DNA of 64,000 nucleotides from G051132615 sp051132615 (GCF_051132615.1 NZ_CP152375.1:1736001-1800000), one strand, 5' to 3'. Positions 33,291 to 43,523 are shown, counted from the stretch's first letter. Notes: generated by a model not told the origin, from the letters alone. Translations and numbers: made by a program.

Positions 33291-33848
33291 TGTTAATATA
33301 ATTTATAGAATTTATTAGAATGTAATATTTAAATTGGTTTTATTTTTTGTGATAAAATTATAAAAATTTTTTTATTTTTCAAGAAAAACAAACAGTTAGT
33401 TTGTTTTTTTTTGTATGTTTTTTACCACTTTTTGTTGATGTCATGAAATAAATTTTGGCTGGATATTTTCTTTTTTTTGATAAATTTGTTTTTCATTTTT
33501 ATAATTTATTGTTTAATTTAATATTGATATTTATTATATATGATATTTAAAGTTTTTTTTAAAATTTTTTATGTATCAATAGATTATATTTTTTCTTTTT
33601 TTTTAATTATATTTTTCTTTTTGTTTTTAAAAATTTAGTTATTTCGATTTTTTGTTTTTTTGTTTAAAGTTTTTATGTTTAAAAAAACAATATCTATATT
33701 AATTTTTATAATTAATATTATTTTTCATTTAACTTATTTTTTTGAAATTACTTCAATTGTTAATTACAATATTATTATCTAATAGTTTATTCAGAACGTA
33801 AAAATTATAAAGATTTAATCTTTAATTACATGTACAGGAGTGATTGTC
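33291..33848 (+). other. AT-rich gene-free region before the PilY1-like gene
   Basis: About 550 bases made almost wholly of A and T, with long T runs and no plausible gene. The last bases hold the Shine-Dalgarno ACAGGAG (33834-33840) for the downstream adhesin. It resembles the AT-rich DNA before the trimeric autotransporter at 18961-19984. It may be a silencer-bound or UP-element-rich promoter; inference. Confidence 0.6.
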
Positions 33849-36800
33849 ATGAAAAAAACAAAATTAGGAAGGCATGGCAAGAAACAGTATATGCATAAAA
33901 GCATCATACCCTTGGCTGTTTTTCTTGCGCTGACGACCAGTGTGTCAGGTGTTGCCTTAGGTGCTCCAGGAACGTATCCATTTCCAGTTTACCCTATTGT
34001 TTCTCAACCTTACATTAATAGAACAACCCCGCTATTATTTGCTTTTGTGGATAACTCAACCACAATGAACAATAATGCCTCTATGAGCGACAATTCTGGC
34101 AGGAACATCTCTCGAACAAAAGTACCTTCAGCGTATAGGAATCAAAGCTGGCCAACTCGGCTTGATGTTGTTAAACGTGGCTTACATGGTATGGTGGAAA
34201 AATACTATGATGACTTTGATTGGGGACTGGTTGTTCTTGTGGATCAAAGGCGAAAAGATAATTGGCACGCTTTTTCCGAAAGTGATTTAGGCTTGTATGG
34301 TGCTACGCCAATCTGGAATTCTGACCCTAATTACTCGTGGATGAGTAGTTTTCCTGCGGAACGTAGGGCAAATTTGATCAAAAATACAGGTAGCAATAAT
34401 AATTCTGCGGGTACAGCAGATATAGTTGCTTCATTGCCCACAATTCGTTATACCGATACGAGTGCAAAATTTTTTGGGAAACCCATGCGGTTTTCACCTA
34501 CTGATCATTCTGAGACAAATAAAGCCACCTTACTTGATGAAATCCGTGGCATCGGCATCACTGAAAGTGCATCCTATATGGAAGATACTTTCCCTCAATT
34601 ACTTAATGTAGAGTGGCGTTCGTATGCAACTGGCAGGAGAGGTAGCTATCGGGACATGTTGTCTATTCCTGATTTTGTTAAATATCGTTGTCAAGATATC
34701 TTTGCTGTTGTTTTTACTGATGGCAATCGTGTCGCAAATGCTAAAAACTATAACCCAACAATCAATGGCGCAACTATTCATCCTATGTCAAGTTCACAAC
34801 TAGATGGTGATGGTAAACCATATAATGGGACAGATTTTCCCAATCAATATATTTCTACTTCTGCTGTAGGCTTAGATAGTGCAACTGCGGGGAGAACGAG
34901 AGAATTTGAAACGTTTGCTCAACGAGGTAACGGTGAATTTGTTTTATCAGAAGATGCGGATGAATTAGGGCAATGGTTCGAGGAGTTTATTGAAAAAAGG
35001 CGGCCTAAGTATTATTTTTCGGCTTCAGCTCCTGCTGTAACCTATGTTATGGATGATACCGGTAAACAACTGGCAGTTAGCTTGCAAATGGAACCTAATA
35101 GATGGTTGTCTTTCTTGAAAATTAACTACTTAAATAGTAAAAATCAAGTTGTTGCGCCAACAAATGTGTCTGCTAAATATGATTATAAACAGCATACAGT
35201 ATTGGGTAGTTCTGCTAAAAGTAAAGGTAACTGGGTTAATTTGAGCACAGCATCTGTGACCAGTTTAAGTACACATTTTGACAATAATAGTTTTGGCAGC
35301 ACAGCAAGTAATTCAGATGATTTTGCTAAACATTATATTCCTTGGTTAGCAACTTCTACTCAAACTGATGGTGAAACTGGTTACCGCAATCGTGAAGTTG
35401 CCTTAGCTGGTGTATCTGGCGCTGGTAAAGGACAGGATAATGAGCACCGTTATTTGGGAGATGTGTTAAATACCAATGCTTTTATGGTTGGCCATGTAAG
35501 TAGTGCATTGAATATTCCTGAGTATATGGTATTTGGTTCAAATGACGGTATGGTAAAGGTTTATCAGGCAACAAATGATTCATCAAAGCCATTTTCTTAT
35601 AAGTTAGGGATGATTCCAGGTATGATGCCACGGGATGATCATCAGACCTTATACAAAGCAATGTATCATCGAGCTTTACCAGGTTATGCTATCCGAGATG
35701 ATAACCCACATGTGTTTGGTGTAAATGGGGGTATTGCTTCTCGCCATACCAATAAAGACCATTTGTTTGCTGTTGCAACGATGGGACAGGGTGGTCGAGG
35801 TGTGTTTGCGCTAAATATCGCGGGTAAAAAAGAAGATACTCAGGAAGTTATTGGCATGAGTGCAGAGCAACATAAATGGGCTCAATCTGTACCCTTGTGG
35901 GAATCAAGTAGTTTAGCAGATTTAAATGATAATCTTGGTTATACCGTAGGTAATCCTATTATTGGGCCTGTTGCATTAAAGCGCGATAATAAAACTGGTT
36001 GGCCTAAATACGATGATGTTTATCAAGCTGCCTTTGTTGCTAATGGTTATGATGGACCTAAGCAAGAAAATGCGCTTTTGGTTGTAGATGCTTTGGGGGT
36101 TAATATTGGCGAGAGTTCAAACAATACTGCTCCTGGTGATTTGCTTAAAAAAGTGGATATACAGAGCATATTGACCAGTCATTATGGTTTATCTGCACCC
36201 GCGTTAATTGATATTGATTATGATGGAATTGCAGATTTAGCTTATGCGGGTGATCGTAATGGGGATTTGTATCGTATTGATCTGCGTTATCCTGCAGTAG
36301 ATCAGTGGAAAATGGTTAAAATATACTCAGGTAGTGCTAAAAAACCAATAGTGAGTGCGCCTGCTTTTTCACGTTATAAAGATAAACCTGTCGTGACCTT
36401 CACAACAGGTAGTGCAATTTATGCTGAAGATTTGAAGTTAGAGTCAGAACAATCTATCTATGGCGTTTTTGATGATCTAAAAAACATGAACCCAATTGCT
36501 GCAACTGAAACAGATCTGTTGGAACAAACAATTGATCAAAGTACCAAAGGGTATGTTAATGGTGAAAAAACGCAAAGAACGCTTCGTCTCTTAAGCAATA
36601 AGAAGCCCCAAAGCACGCATAAAGGCTGGAAGATTGATTTGCCAACTTACACCAGATCAGGAAAATTTGGTAATGAGCAGGCAAATGCATCGATCAGTGT
36701 TGTTGATGGTACAGTTGTGCTTTCTACAACTTGGTTAAGACAAGATGCTTTTGCGGATCTTGACTCTGGTGTACAGGTAAAATGTTTTAGAGATGAAACT

Positions 36801-37241
36801 GAGCGTGAAGGTTCTATTATGTTGATTAATGCGCTTACAGGTGGTGCTTTAACTAAGCGAGATACTCATATGTTGGCAAAAGTAGATGGTAAAGATGTCG
36901 TCATCAATGGTTATTTGACAAATGGCCTTACTTCACCAGCATTGGTTTACTCAAATCAAACATATTTCATGAATAATGATGGTCAGTTTGGGTTGTATAA
37001 TGGCGCCCCTTCTGAAAAAGGTTTGAATACCAATTTACAAATTTTCCCTGAATATGGTTATTGTAAAGATGATAGCTGTCGCGCAAAAGTAAAATCATTT
37101 TTTACCTACTGTAAGAAAAAGTCAGATACAAGAGAAGTGAGTATTGCTTATACAGAAGGGGACAGCACAGGCTCCATGGGATTAAATCTATGTCCTACCG
37201 ATCAGATAGCAAGACGAATTTCATGGAGATTGATTGGTTAA
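33849..37241 (+). CDS. PilY1/PilC-like type IV pilus-associated adhesin
   Basis: A secreted protein of about 1130 residues. The N-terminus is positively charged, then hydrophobic (PLAVFLALTTSVSG). A von Willebrand A-like part follows, with a MIDAS-like DNSTTMNNN after LLFAFV, somewhat degenerate against DxSxS. The C-terminal half looks like the PilY1 beta-propeller: YMVFGSNDGMVKVYQ, then the calcium loop DIDYDGIADLAYAGD (Asp788 onward), and YRIDLR. The C-terminus is cysteine-rich (CKDDSCRAK, FFTYCKKK, LNLCP). PilY1/PilC proteins act in pilus biogenesis, twitching and adhesion. The ATG at 33849 is preferred over the GTG at 33840, because the latter sits inside the Shine-Dalgarno. No other pilus genes are nearby. 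Confidence 0.85.
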   Translation: MKKTKLGRHGKKQYMHKSIIPLAVFLALTTSVSGVALGAPGTYPFPVYPIVSQPYINRTTPLLFAFVDNSTTMNNNASMSDNSGRNISRTKVPSAYRNQSWPTRLDVVKRGLHGMVEKYYDDFDWGLVVLVDQRRKDNWHAFSESDLGLYGATPIWNSDPNYSWMSSFPAERRANLIKNTGSNNNSAGTADIVASLPTIRYTDTSAKFFGKPMRFSPTDHSETNKATLLDEIRGIGITESASYMEDTFPQLLNVEWRSYATGRRGSYRDMLSIPDFVKYRCQDIFAVVFTDGNRVANAKNYNPTINGATIHPMSSSQLDGDGKPYNGTDFPNQYISTSAVGLDSATAGRTREFETFAQRGNGEFVLSEDADELGQWFEEFIEKRRPKYYFSASAPAVTYVMDDTGKQLAVSLQMEPNRWLSFLKINYLNSKNQVVAPTNVSAKYDYKQHTVLGSSAKSKGNWVNLSTASVTSLSTHFDNNSFGSTASNSDDFAKHYIPWLATSTQTDGETGYRNREVALAGVSGAGKGQDNEHRYLGDVLNTNAFMVGHVSSALNIPEYMVFGSNDGMVKVYQATNDSSKPFSYKLGMIPGMMPRDDHQTLYKAMYHRALPGYAIRDDNPHVFGVNGGIASRHTNKDHLFAVATMGQGGRGVFALNIAGKKEDTQEVIGMSAEQHKWAQSVPLWESSSLADLNDNLGYTVGNPIIGPVALKRDNKTGWPKYDDVYQAAFVANGYDGPKQENALLVVDALGVNIGESSNNTAPGDLLKKVDIQSILTSHYGLSAPALIDIDYDGIADLAYAGDRNGDLYRIDLRYPAVDQWKMVKIYSGSAKKPIVSAPAFSRYKDKPVVTFTTGSAIYAEDLKLESEQSIYGVFDDLKNMNPIAATETDLLEQTIDQSTKGYVNGEKTQRTLRLLSNKKPQSTHKGWKIDLPTYTRSGKFGNEQANASISVVDGTVVLSTTWLRQDAFADLDSGVQVKCFRDETEREGSIMLINALTGGALTKRDTHMLAKVDGKDVVINGYLTNGLTSPALVYSNQTYFMNNDGQFGLYNGAPSEKGLNTNLQIFPEYGYCKDDSCRAKVKSFFTYCKKKSDTREVSIAYTEGDSTGSMGLNLCPTDQIARRISWRLIG

Positions 37242-37274
37242 GAAAATAATCAATATAAGTTATTTTTTTAAAAG

Positions 37275-37306
37275 CACAGCTCATACATTAGGCTGTGTTT
37301 TTTTTT
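37275..37306 (+). terminator. Intrinsic terminator after the PilY1-like gene
   Basis: The CACAGC/GCTGTG stem (37275-37280 with 37292-37297) is followed by a run of nine T, about 33 bases after the stop codon. Confidence 0.75.
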
Positions 37307-37461
37307 GTTTTTTAGATTGAATAATAAACAATGTGTAAGCTAGCATTAACATTAGGTGAAAGTATATGCGGTAAATAAAGTGAATGATGTTCTTGAATGT
37401 GCACTCTGCTAAACCATGTTAAAATAAATACATACAGACTATTTGATTAAGAAAATAATTT

Positions 37462-38394
37462 ATGAATGCACTCGTTATTGCCAGTCGTGAAAGCCAACTT
37501 GCTATGTGGCAAGCCGAACATATTCAAAGTCGTTTATGTTCTTTATATCCTGAAAAAACGGTCACTATTTTAGGGATGACCACACAAGGGGATCAAATTT
37601 TAGATAAAACTTTATCTAAAATTGGCGGTAAGGGGCTTTTTGTAAAAGAGCTAGAGCAGGCATTATTAGATGGCCGTGCAGATTTGGCCGTTCATTCCTT
37701 AAAAGATGTGCCCATGCAGTTGCCAGAAGGATTTATTTTGGCTGCCATTACCGAGCGTGAAAACCCATGTGATGCATTTGTCAGCAACCGTTATCAGCAA
37801 TTAAGTCAACTGCCTGATCAAGCCGTGGTGGGTACTTCTAGTTTAAGGCGAGAGGCACAAATTCGGGCAAAATTTCCTCATTTGGTGGTGAAACCTTTGC
37901 GCGGTAATGTGCAAACCCGTTTACGTAAATTAGATGAAGGGGAGTATGATGCCATTATCTTGGCAGCTTCTGGCCTTATTCGTTTAGGTTTACAAGATAG
38001 AATACAAACTATTTTGTCACCACAAGAGAGTTTACCAGCTGCAGGGCAAGGTGCTTTGGCCATAGAAATTGCCGCACATCGACAAGACTTACTGGCACTA
38101 CTTGAACCCTTAAACCATGAGCAAAGCCATGCTTGTGTTCTGGCAGAGCGAGCTGTGTCTAGAAAATTAGGTGGAAGTTGCCAAGTGCCTTTAGCTGCTT
38201 ATGCACAGCTTCAAAGTGATCACAACATTCTTTTGCAAGCACGGGTTGCCAGTATTGATGGCACGGTTGTATTGAGTGCGCATAAACAAGGGGCGCTTGC
38301 CGATGCTGAGGCTTTAGGGTTAAGTGTGGCAGACGATTTGATTAAACAAGGGGCTTTACCATTAATTGAACAGGTACTGGCGACAAATCAATGA
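37462..38394 (+). CDS. hemC: Porphobilinogen deaminase (hydroxymethylbilane synthase)
   Basis: Joins four porphobilinogen units into hydroxymethylbilane in heme synthesis. The 310-residue protein has the usual IASRESQLAMWQAEHI start, the DLAVHSLKDVP active-site segment and the LGGSCQVPLAAYA segment whose cysteine carries the dipyrromethane cofactor. It is the first gene of a tightly packed hemC-hemD-hemX-hemY operon; hemD starts in a 4-base ATGA overlap. Confidence 0.97.
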   Translation: MNALVIASRESQLAMWQAEHIQSRLCSLYPEKTVTILGMTTQGDQILDKTLSKIGGKGLFVKELEQALLDGRADLAVHSLKDVPMQLPEGFILAAITERENPCDAFVSNRYQQLSQLPDQAVVGTSSLRREAQIRAKFPHLVVKPLRGNVQTRLRKLDEGEYDAIILAASGLIRLGLQDRIQTILSPQESLPAAGQGALAIEIAAHRQDLLALLEPLNHEQSHACVLAERAVSRKLGGSCQVPLAAYAQLQSDHNILLQARVASIDGTVVLSAHKQGALADAEALGLSVADDLIKQGALPLIEQVLATNQ

Positions 38395-39143
38395 AACTAA
38401 ATGGTCAGATTGTGTTGGTGACTCGCCCACAAATGCAGTCAAAAAAATTGATTCATTTATTACAAATAGCAGGTGCCAATGCACAATTGTTTACACCTAT
38501 CACCATTTTACCTAAGACAGATTGCTTACTCACCTTAGATAAGCATTTTTTACAGGCAGATTGGGTGTTTTTCGTCAGCCCCAGTGCCATTGATGTGGCA
38601 GCACCTTATCTTAACTTTCATCGTTTTAACGGCAGCTTATTTTGTGTTGGGCAGCCAAGTGCTGAAAAACTTAGGGTAATCAGTGGTAAGAATGTATACC
38701 ATCCAGAAGCGGGGCAAAATGATACATTGGCATTATTGAGCTTACCCATTTTTCAGCAAGCCTTCATGAAAAAAGTATTGATTATTCGAGGGGAAGGTGG
38801 GAGAGCGGATATGGCTCATTTTTTACATGAAAAAGGCGCCCATGTTTATATTGAAGAAGTGTACCAAAGACATCCTATCCCATTAGATTGGGCTCAGTTT
38901 TTTATGTGGGTACAAACTGGTTTATTATCTGCAATATGTGTGACTTCTTCAGAAATTGCACAGCTACTTTTTAAAAATGCACCGCAAGAGGCACAACAGA
39001 TATTAAAAAAATTGTTATACTTAGTACCACATGTGCGTATTCAAGAACATCTGCAACGATTGGGCGCTGAAAAAGTAATAACTTGCGCGGCAGGTGATGA
39101 AAATATGGTAAAAAGTTTAATAGGAGCATTAGGCCCATTATGA
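38391..39143 (+). CDS. hemD: Uroporphyrinogen-III synthase
   Basis: Cyclises hydroxymethylbilane to uroporphyrinogen III. The 250-residue protein is weakly conserved, as usual for HemD, but shows VLVTRPQMQSKKL at the N-terminus, FVSPSAIDV and VLIIRGEGGRADMAHFLHEKGA mid-protein, and CVTSSEIAQLL. Position and overlaps with hemC (ATGA) and hemX (ATGA) make the assignment firm. Confidence 0.93.
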   Translation: MKLNGQIVLVTRPQMQSKKLIHLLQIAGANAQLFTPITILPKTDCLLTLDKHFLQADWVFFVSPSAIDVAAPYLNFHRFNGSLFCVGQPSAEKLRVISGKNVYHPEAGQNDTLALLSLPIFQQAFMKKVLIIRGEGGRADMAHFLHEKGAHVYIEEVYQRHPIPLDWAQFFMWVQTGLLSAICVTSSEIAQLLFKNAPQEAQQILKKLLYLVPHVRIQEHLQRLGAEKVITCAAGDENMVKSLIGALGPL

Positions 39144-40684
39144 CAGACCAACAAGATAAACCCAACAATACATCAACAAATCAAACAGATCCTTATCAAG
39201 AACCTAATGAAATTTTTGATGATCCTGCACCTAGTGAGAATATAGATGAAGTTTCTGCTGAATCAGTATCTAAAGTGACGCATGATGATACAGCTATAAA
39301 CAAACAGACAACAGATGATGTTGAGCAGAATATGCAAACAGATAACAGTGGTGAATCAATGGCAGACAATAAGCAAGCTATTGACTTGAATGCACCACAA
39401 ATAACAATAAAGGATAGTACTGTGGCAGATCAAAATAATAATGTTTTAAATACCCAAACTGAGAAACCCCGTTCATCAAAAGGATTAAGTATCTTAGCTT
39501 TATCTATTGCTGTTATTGCTTTAGGTGCAAATGGCTTTTTATTTTATAAAGGGCTTGAAACCACCCAAACGCTCGACTCTTCCATTAAAGAAGTTTCATC
39601 CTTAAGTAATGATGATCATTTTCAAGCCAGTAATATATTAAAAGGTTTGCAAGAAAGCCAAGCACGGGAAGAGGCCTTGGCTGTAGAAATCGTCAAATTA
39701 CAAACTCAGGTGGCCATGATTGGCAGCCAATCCGATCAATTAAATAAACTTTATCAGGAGTTAATCCAAACACGTTTTGATTGGCTTGTTTCAGAAACGG
39801 AATTTAATTTAAATCTAGCCAATCAGCAGTTGCAAGTGGCAGATAATGTTCCTACTGCTATATTGGCGCTTGAAAACATACAAAATCGATTAAGCCAGTT
39901 TGATCAGCCAGAGCTGATGCCAATTAAGCAAGCCATTGCTCAAGATTTAGTACAGTTAAAACAGCAACCCCAAACAGATATCGCTGGTTTGTCTGCTAAA
40001 TTAGATACTTTAAATACTATTGTGCCAACTTTACCTGATTTGTTGGCCTCTTTAGCAACGAATACGGCTGAAAAAAATGCAGTAGAGAAGGTAACAGAGT
40101 TGACACTAACGGGTAATGCAGAAAACTGGTGGGAAAATTTATGGGAAAAAACCAAGTCAGGATTCAGTAGTTTAGTTGAGGTTCGTCATTTGGACAGTAA
40201 TGATGTGGTATTTTTGAGCCCAGAACAAAGTTATTTTGTGAAAGAAAATATTAAGCTGCAATTAAACAGTGCCAGATTGGCTTTATTACAGCATCAAAAT
40301 GATGCCTATCAAAGTAATTTGAACGCAGCAGAGCGCTCTATTGAACAGTATTTTGATTTAAAATCGCCTATTACACAAACTGCTGTGCAACAGCTTAAAG
40401 CATTAAAAGAAGCAGATTTGACGCGTCAGCCTTATAATCTTTCAACCAGTTTACAGGCGGTACAAAATTATCAAAAAACAGTCAAACCTATTAGCACTTT
40501 ACCCATGCCAATTGTTGAGCAGATGAAACAAGAAACATCAGCGACTGCATCTGCACCAGAAGCAAATGAAAGTAAAGATACAGCGCAAGAAGCTTCTGCT
40601 CCTAAAACAGCGGAGCCTGTTCAGCCTAAAAAAACAGAAAAAGAAGCGGCAAAAATTGATTCAAATAGAGGACAAGTACTATGA
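39140..40684 (+). CDS. hemX: HemX-like membrane protein
   Basis: A 514-residue single-span protein: a long acidic Asn/Gln/Asp-rich cytoplasmic N-terminus (1-110), a membrane segment at about 113-135 (SILALSIAVIALGANGFLFY), then a coiled-coil-rich periplasmic part (LNKLYQELIQTRFDWLVSETEFNL) typical of HemX, and an Ala/Glu/Pro/Lys-rich tail. HemX is often annotated as an uroporphyrinogen methyltransferase because of fused homologues, but this protein has no such domain. Its role is probably structural or regulatory in the heme pathway. ATGA overlaps on both sides. Confidence 0.88.
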   Translation: MTDQQDKPNNTSTNQTDPYQEPNEIFDDPAPSENIDEVSAESVSKVTHDDTAINKQTTDDVEQNMQTDNSGESMADNKQAIDLNAPQITIKDSTVADQNNNVLNTQTEKPRSSKGLSILALSIAVIALGANGFLFYKGLETTQTLDSSIKEVSSLSNDDHFQASNILKGLQESQAREEALAVEIVKLQTQVAMIGSQSDQLNKLYQELIQTRFDWLVSETEFNLNLANQQLQVADNVPTAILALENIQNRLSQFDQPELMPIKQAIAQDLVQLKQQPQTDIAGLSAKLDTLNTIVPTLPDLLASLATNTAEKNAVEKVTELTLTGNAENWWENLWEKTKSGFSSLVEVRHLDSNDVVFLSPEQSYFVKENIKLQLNSARLALLQHQNDAYQSNLNAAERSIEQYFDLKSPITQTAVQQLKALKEADLTRQPYNLSTSLQAVQNYQKTVKPISTLPMPIVEQMKQETSATASAPEANESKDTAQEASAPKTAEPVQPKKTEKEAAKIDSNRGQVL

Positions 40685-41868
40685 GAACCATTGCCTGGAT
40701 TATTGTTTTATTTTTGCTTGCTGTTGGTTTGGCTTTATTGGGGCATTATTATGCTGGCGACGTGATGGTGGTTATTGGCTCAAAAATGTATCGTGCCAAT
40801 TTGAATACTGTGGTTATTTTTAATCTGGCTTTTTTAGCATGTGTTTACTTGTTATTTCGTTTGATTTGGGGCGTTATTCGTGTGCCAGCAGCACTACGTG
40901 CTCGTAAATTAAGACAGGCACGTCGTTCTTTAAATATTTCCGCATTGTCTTTTTTAGAAGGACGTTACCAAAAAAGTTTGGATCTTTCTTTAAAAGCGTT
41001 GAAAACTGAGGCAGATGAAACCAATAAAGCATTAGCATTGATGTTGGTGAGTAAAAGCGCTCAGGAAACCCAAAATATTACGCAACGTGATGAATCTTTA
41101 ATCGAAATAAAAAATTTACCTGATCATTTACAGTTGGCTCGTTATTTATTTGAAGCGAATTTGTTTTTGAATCAACAAGAAGATGTTCAAGCAAGGCAAA
41201 TGCTTGATGAAGCGTTAAAACTGGCACCTAATTTAACCCAAGCACTTAAATTAGATCTTGTTTTAAGTGATCGAGAAAAACAGGCAGAAAGAGTATTGGC
41301 GTTGGTTGAAAAATTACGCAAGGTTGATGCGATTACACAAAATGAAGTTGAGCAATATCAGGTTCGGGCTTTTTTAGAGCAGATGACCGCTTTAAATACC
41401 ACCAAAGACATCAAAAAATGGTTGAAGAATGTACCAGATACATTACAAAATAATCAGCTATGTGTTGATATTGCTAAAAAGTATCAACAGCTTGGATTAG
41501 ATGATCAAGCGGTTGAGTGGGTAAGAGCCCACTATCCACAAAATCATAATGATGAATTGTTGCCTGTCTTGGGTAAAAGTATTGCTCAATTACAAAACAC
41601 CGAGCAGCAAAAAATGTTGGAGCAAGGTGAGAGCTGGTTAAAAGCGCAACCACATGATGCACAGCTTTTATTTACTTTAGGACAGATTGCTTGTGCCAAT
41701 CAGTTATGGGGTAAAGCGCAAAGCTATTATGAAGCAAGCATTGCTATTTCTCCTTCATTGGAAAGCTATTTAACTTTAGCAGATCTGTTTGAGCAAATAG
41801 ATAAAAAAGATCTTGCACGTGATGAAGAGCAAAAAGCATTGAATTTTGCTCGGAAAAATTTAAGTTAA
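40681..41868 (+). CDS. hemY: HemY-like TPR membrane protein
   Basis: A 395-residue inner-membrane protein with two N-terminal spans (about 4-25 and 42-65), followed by TPR-like helices (EGRYQKSLDLSLKALKTEA; LWGKAQSYYEASIAISP). It matches the proteobacterial HemY_N/TPR protein that closes hemCDXY operons; it is unrelated to the protoporphyrinogen oxidase also called HemY. The exact function is unsettled. It is coupled to hemX by ATGA. Confidence 0.9.
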   Translation: MRTIAWIIVLFLLAVGLALLGHYYAGDVMVVIGSKMYRANLNTVVIFNLAFLACVYLLFRLIWGVIRVPAALRARKLRQARRSLNISALSFLEGRYQKSLDLSLKALKTEADETNKALALMLVSKSAQETQNITQRDESLIEIKNLPDHLQLARYLFEANLFLNQQEDVQARQMLDEALKLAPNLTQALKLDLVLSDREKQAERVLALVEKLRKVDAITQNEVEQYQVRAFLEQMTALNTTKDIKKWLKNVPDTLQNNQLCVDIAKKYQQLGLDDQAVEWVRAHYPQNHNDELLPVLGKSIAQLQNTEQQKMLEQGESWLKAQPHDAQLLFTLGQIACANQLWGKAQSYYEASIAISPSLESYLTLADLFEQIDKKDLARDEEQKALNFARKNLS

Positions 41869-41882
41869 TATAAAGTAAAAAT

Positions 41883-42692
41883 ATGTTGGCATTAGATATA
41901 CTCATTCCCCTAATTGCAGCAGGCGCTTTTACTGGGTTTATTGCAGGCTTGTTTGGTGTGGGTGGGGGCATGGTTATTGTGCCAATTGTGTTGTGGTTAT
42001 TGCATAGACAAGACCCCAATCTTGAATATGCTCAGCATATTGCTGCTGCAACATCGCTGGCTGTGATGGTATTTACGAATTTGTCCAGTGTCTATGCCCA
42101 AAATAAACGTGGGGCGGTTCGCTGGGATTTTGTCCGTTCGATGGCATTGGCGATTGTGATGGGCACTTTCTTTGGTGCTTGGTCTTCTAAATTCATTTCC
42201 AATGGGTTCTTACAAACATTCTTTGTCATTTTTGCCTATTTTGTTGCCTTCCAAAATTTCTTTCCTTTTTCCCCTACACCTAAAAATGAAGACATAAAAA
42301 TACTGACTAAGTCTACAGCTGGCGGGGTTATTGGCCTATTATCCAGTTGGGTAGGAATTGGTGGTGGCACCTTATCTGTACCATTTTTGGTATGGTGTCG
42401 GGTGCCGATACAACAGGCAATAGGGACTTCTTCCGCATTAGGTTGGCCAGTTGCTTTGGCTGGCACAGTAGGGTATATCGTGTCTGGTTTGCAAGTACAG
42501 GGTTTGCCCGAAGGCAGTTTGGGTTTTGTTTATTTTCCTGCTGTTTTAATCTTGGCTATTGCCACTGTCGCACTTGCTCCTTTAGGGGTGAAAGTTGCGC
42601 ATAAATTACCAGCAAAACGATTAAAACAGGTGTTTGGTGTGTTTTTAATGATTGTGGCTACCCGTATGGCTTGGCAGGTTTGGTTCAGTTAA
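41883..42692 (+). CDS. TSUP-family (TauE/SafE) anion permease
   Basis: A 269-residue inner-membrane protein with about eight spans in two related halves, each with a glycine-rich signature: FIAGLFGVGGGMVIVPIV and LLSSWVGIGGGTLSVPFLV. This is diagnostic of the TauE/SafE/YfcA family, which moves sulfite, sulfonates, sulfoacetate or other anions. The substrate cannot be told. It starts 14 bases after hemY and may be read through from the hem operon. Confidence 0.9.
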   Translation: MLALDILIPLIAAGAFTGFIAGLFGVGGGMVIVPIVLWLLHRQDPNLEYAQHIAAATSLAVMVFTNLSSVYAQNKRGAVRWDFVRSMALAIVMGTFFGAWSSKFISNGFLQTFFVIFAYFVAFQNFFPFSPTPKNEDIKILTKSTAGGVIGLLSSWVGIGGGTLSVPFLVWCRVPIQQAIGTSSALGWPVALAGTVGYIVSGLQVQGLPEGSLGFVYFPAVLILAIATVALAPLGVKVAHKLPAKRLKQVFGVFLMIVATRMAWQVWFS

Positions 42693-42813
42693 AGGTCATT
42701 TTTTTGTGAAAAATAATTGTTTATCCTTATTCAATATGATATTAAAATCAAGATACCATATAGACTAATTTATTGCCTTTTATGAAAGGCATACAATAAT
42801 ATAAGGAGAAATA

Positions 42814-43515
42814 ATGGACTATATTTTCACCCCTCCTGAGATAACAAGCATTCCTGTATTTGGTACACAAAAACAATTTGCAGTCAGGCACATTTATTGT
42901 GTTGGACGTAACTATGCTTCTCATGCCCGTGAAATGGGCTCCGATCCTAATAAAGAACCCCCTTTTTTCTTTATGAAACCAAGCGACAGTATTGTATGTG
43001 CACAAGATAATACATCCTTATCGTTACCCTATCCCACAAAAACCCAAGATTTTCAGCATGAAGTTGAATTGGTGGTTGCTTTGGGTAAAGAAGCGAATGC
43101 TGTTTGTGTAGAAGAAGCTAAAGAGTGTATTTTTGGTTATGCAATAGGCTTGGATATGACTCGTCGTGATTTACAAACTCAAATGAAAGCAGGGGGGCGT
43201 CCTTGGGAAATTGGCAAAGCGTTTGATGCTTCTGCGCCTATTAGTCAGATTTATCCTGCCAGCGAAGTTGGTTATCCAGAACAGGGCCAAATCAGTATTC
43301 AGGTCAATGGTCAGTTAAAACAAACAGGCAATTTGAATGAAATGATTTGGTCTATACCAGAAACCATCAGTTATTTATCTCAATTTTTTGTTTTAAAAGC
43401 AGGCGATTTGATTTTTACAGGCACTCCAGAAGGTGTTGCACCTGTGAAAATAAATGATCAGTTGGTGGCTCATATTGAAGGCTTGGGACAATTAAGTGTG
43501 CACATAACTGGTTAA
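42814..43515 (+). CDS. Fumarylacetoacetate hydrolase (FAH) family protein
   Basis: A 233-residue protein of the FAHD1/FAH superfamily: VGRNYASHAREMG, PPFFFMKPSDSIV, the metal-binding DFQHEVELVVALGKEA (two glutamates) and the C-terminal FTGTPEGVAPVK. Members hydrolyse or decarboxylate acylpyruvates or oxaloacetate. The stand-alone context gives no pathway, so oxaloacetate decarboxylase/acylpyruvase activity is the most likely general assignment. AAGGAG lies ahead of the ATG. The gene is followed by a long perfect hairpin. Confidence 0.88.
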   Translation: MDYIFTPPEITSIPVFGTQKQFAVRHIYCVGRNYASHAREMGSDPNKEPPFFFMKPSDSIVCAQDNTSLSLPYPTKTQDFQHEVELVVALGKEANAVCVEEAKECIFGYAIGLDMTRRDLQTQMKAGGRPWEIGKAFDASAPISQIYPASEVGYPEQGQISIQVNGQLKQTGNLNEMIWSIPETISYLSQFFVLKAGDLIFTGTPEGVAPVKINDQLVAHIEGLGQLSVHITG

Positions 43516-43523
43516 GGTTTTAA

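Noticed and set aside
33596..33604. Poly-T run before the PilY1-like gene as a phase-variation tract
   Set aside because: It lies well upstream of the start, outside the coding region, among many other T runs; no poly-G or poly-C tract is present in the signal-sequence region.
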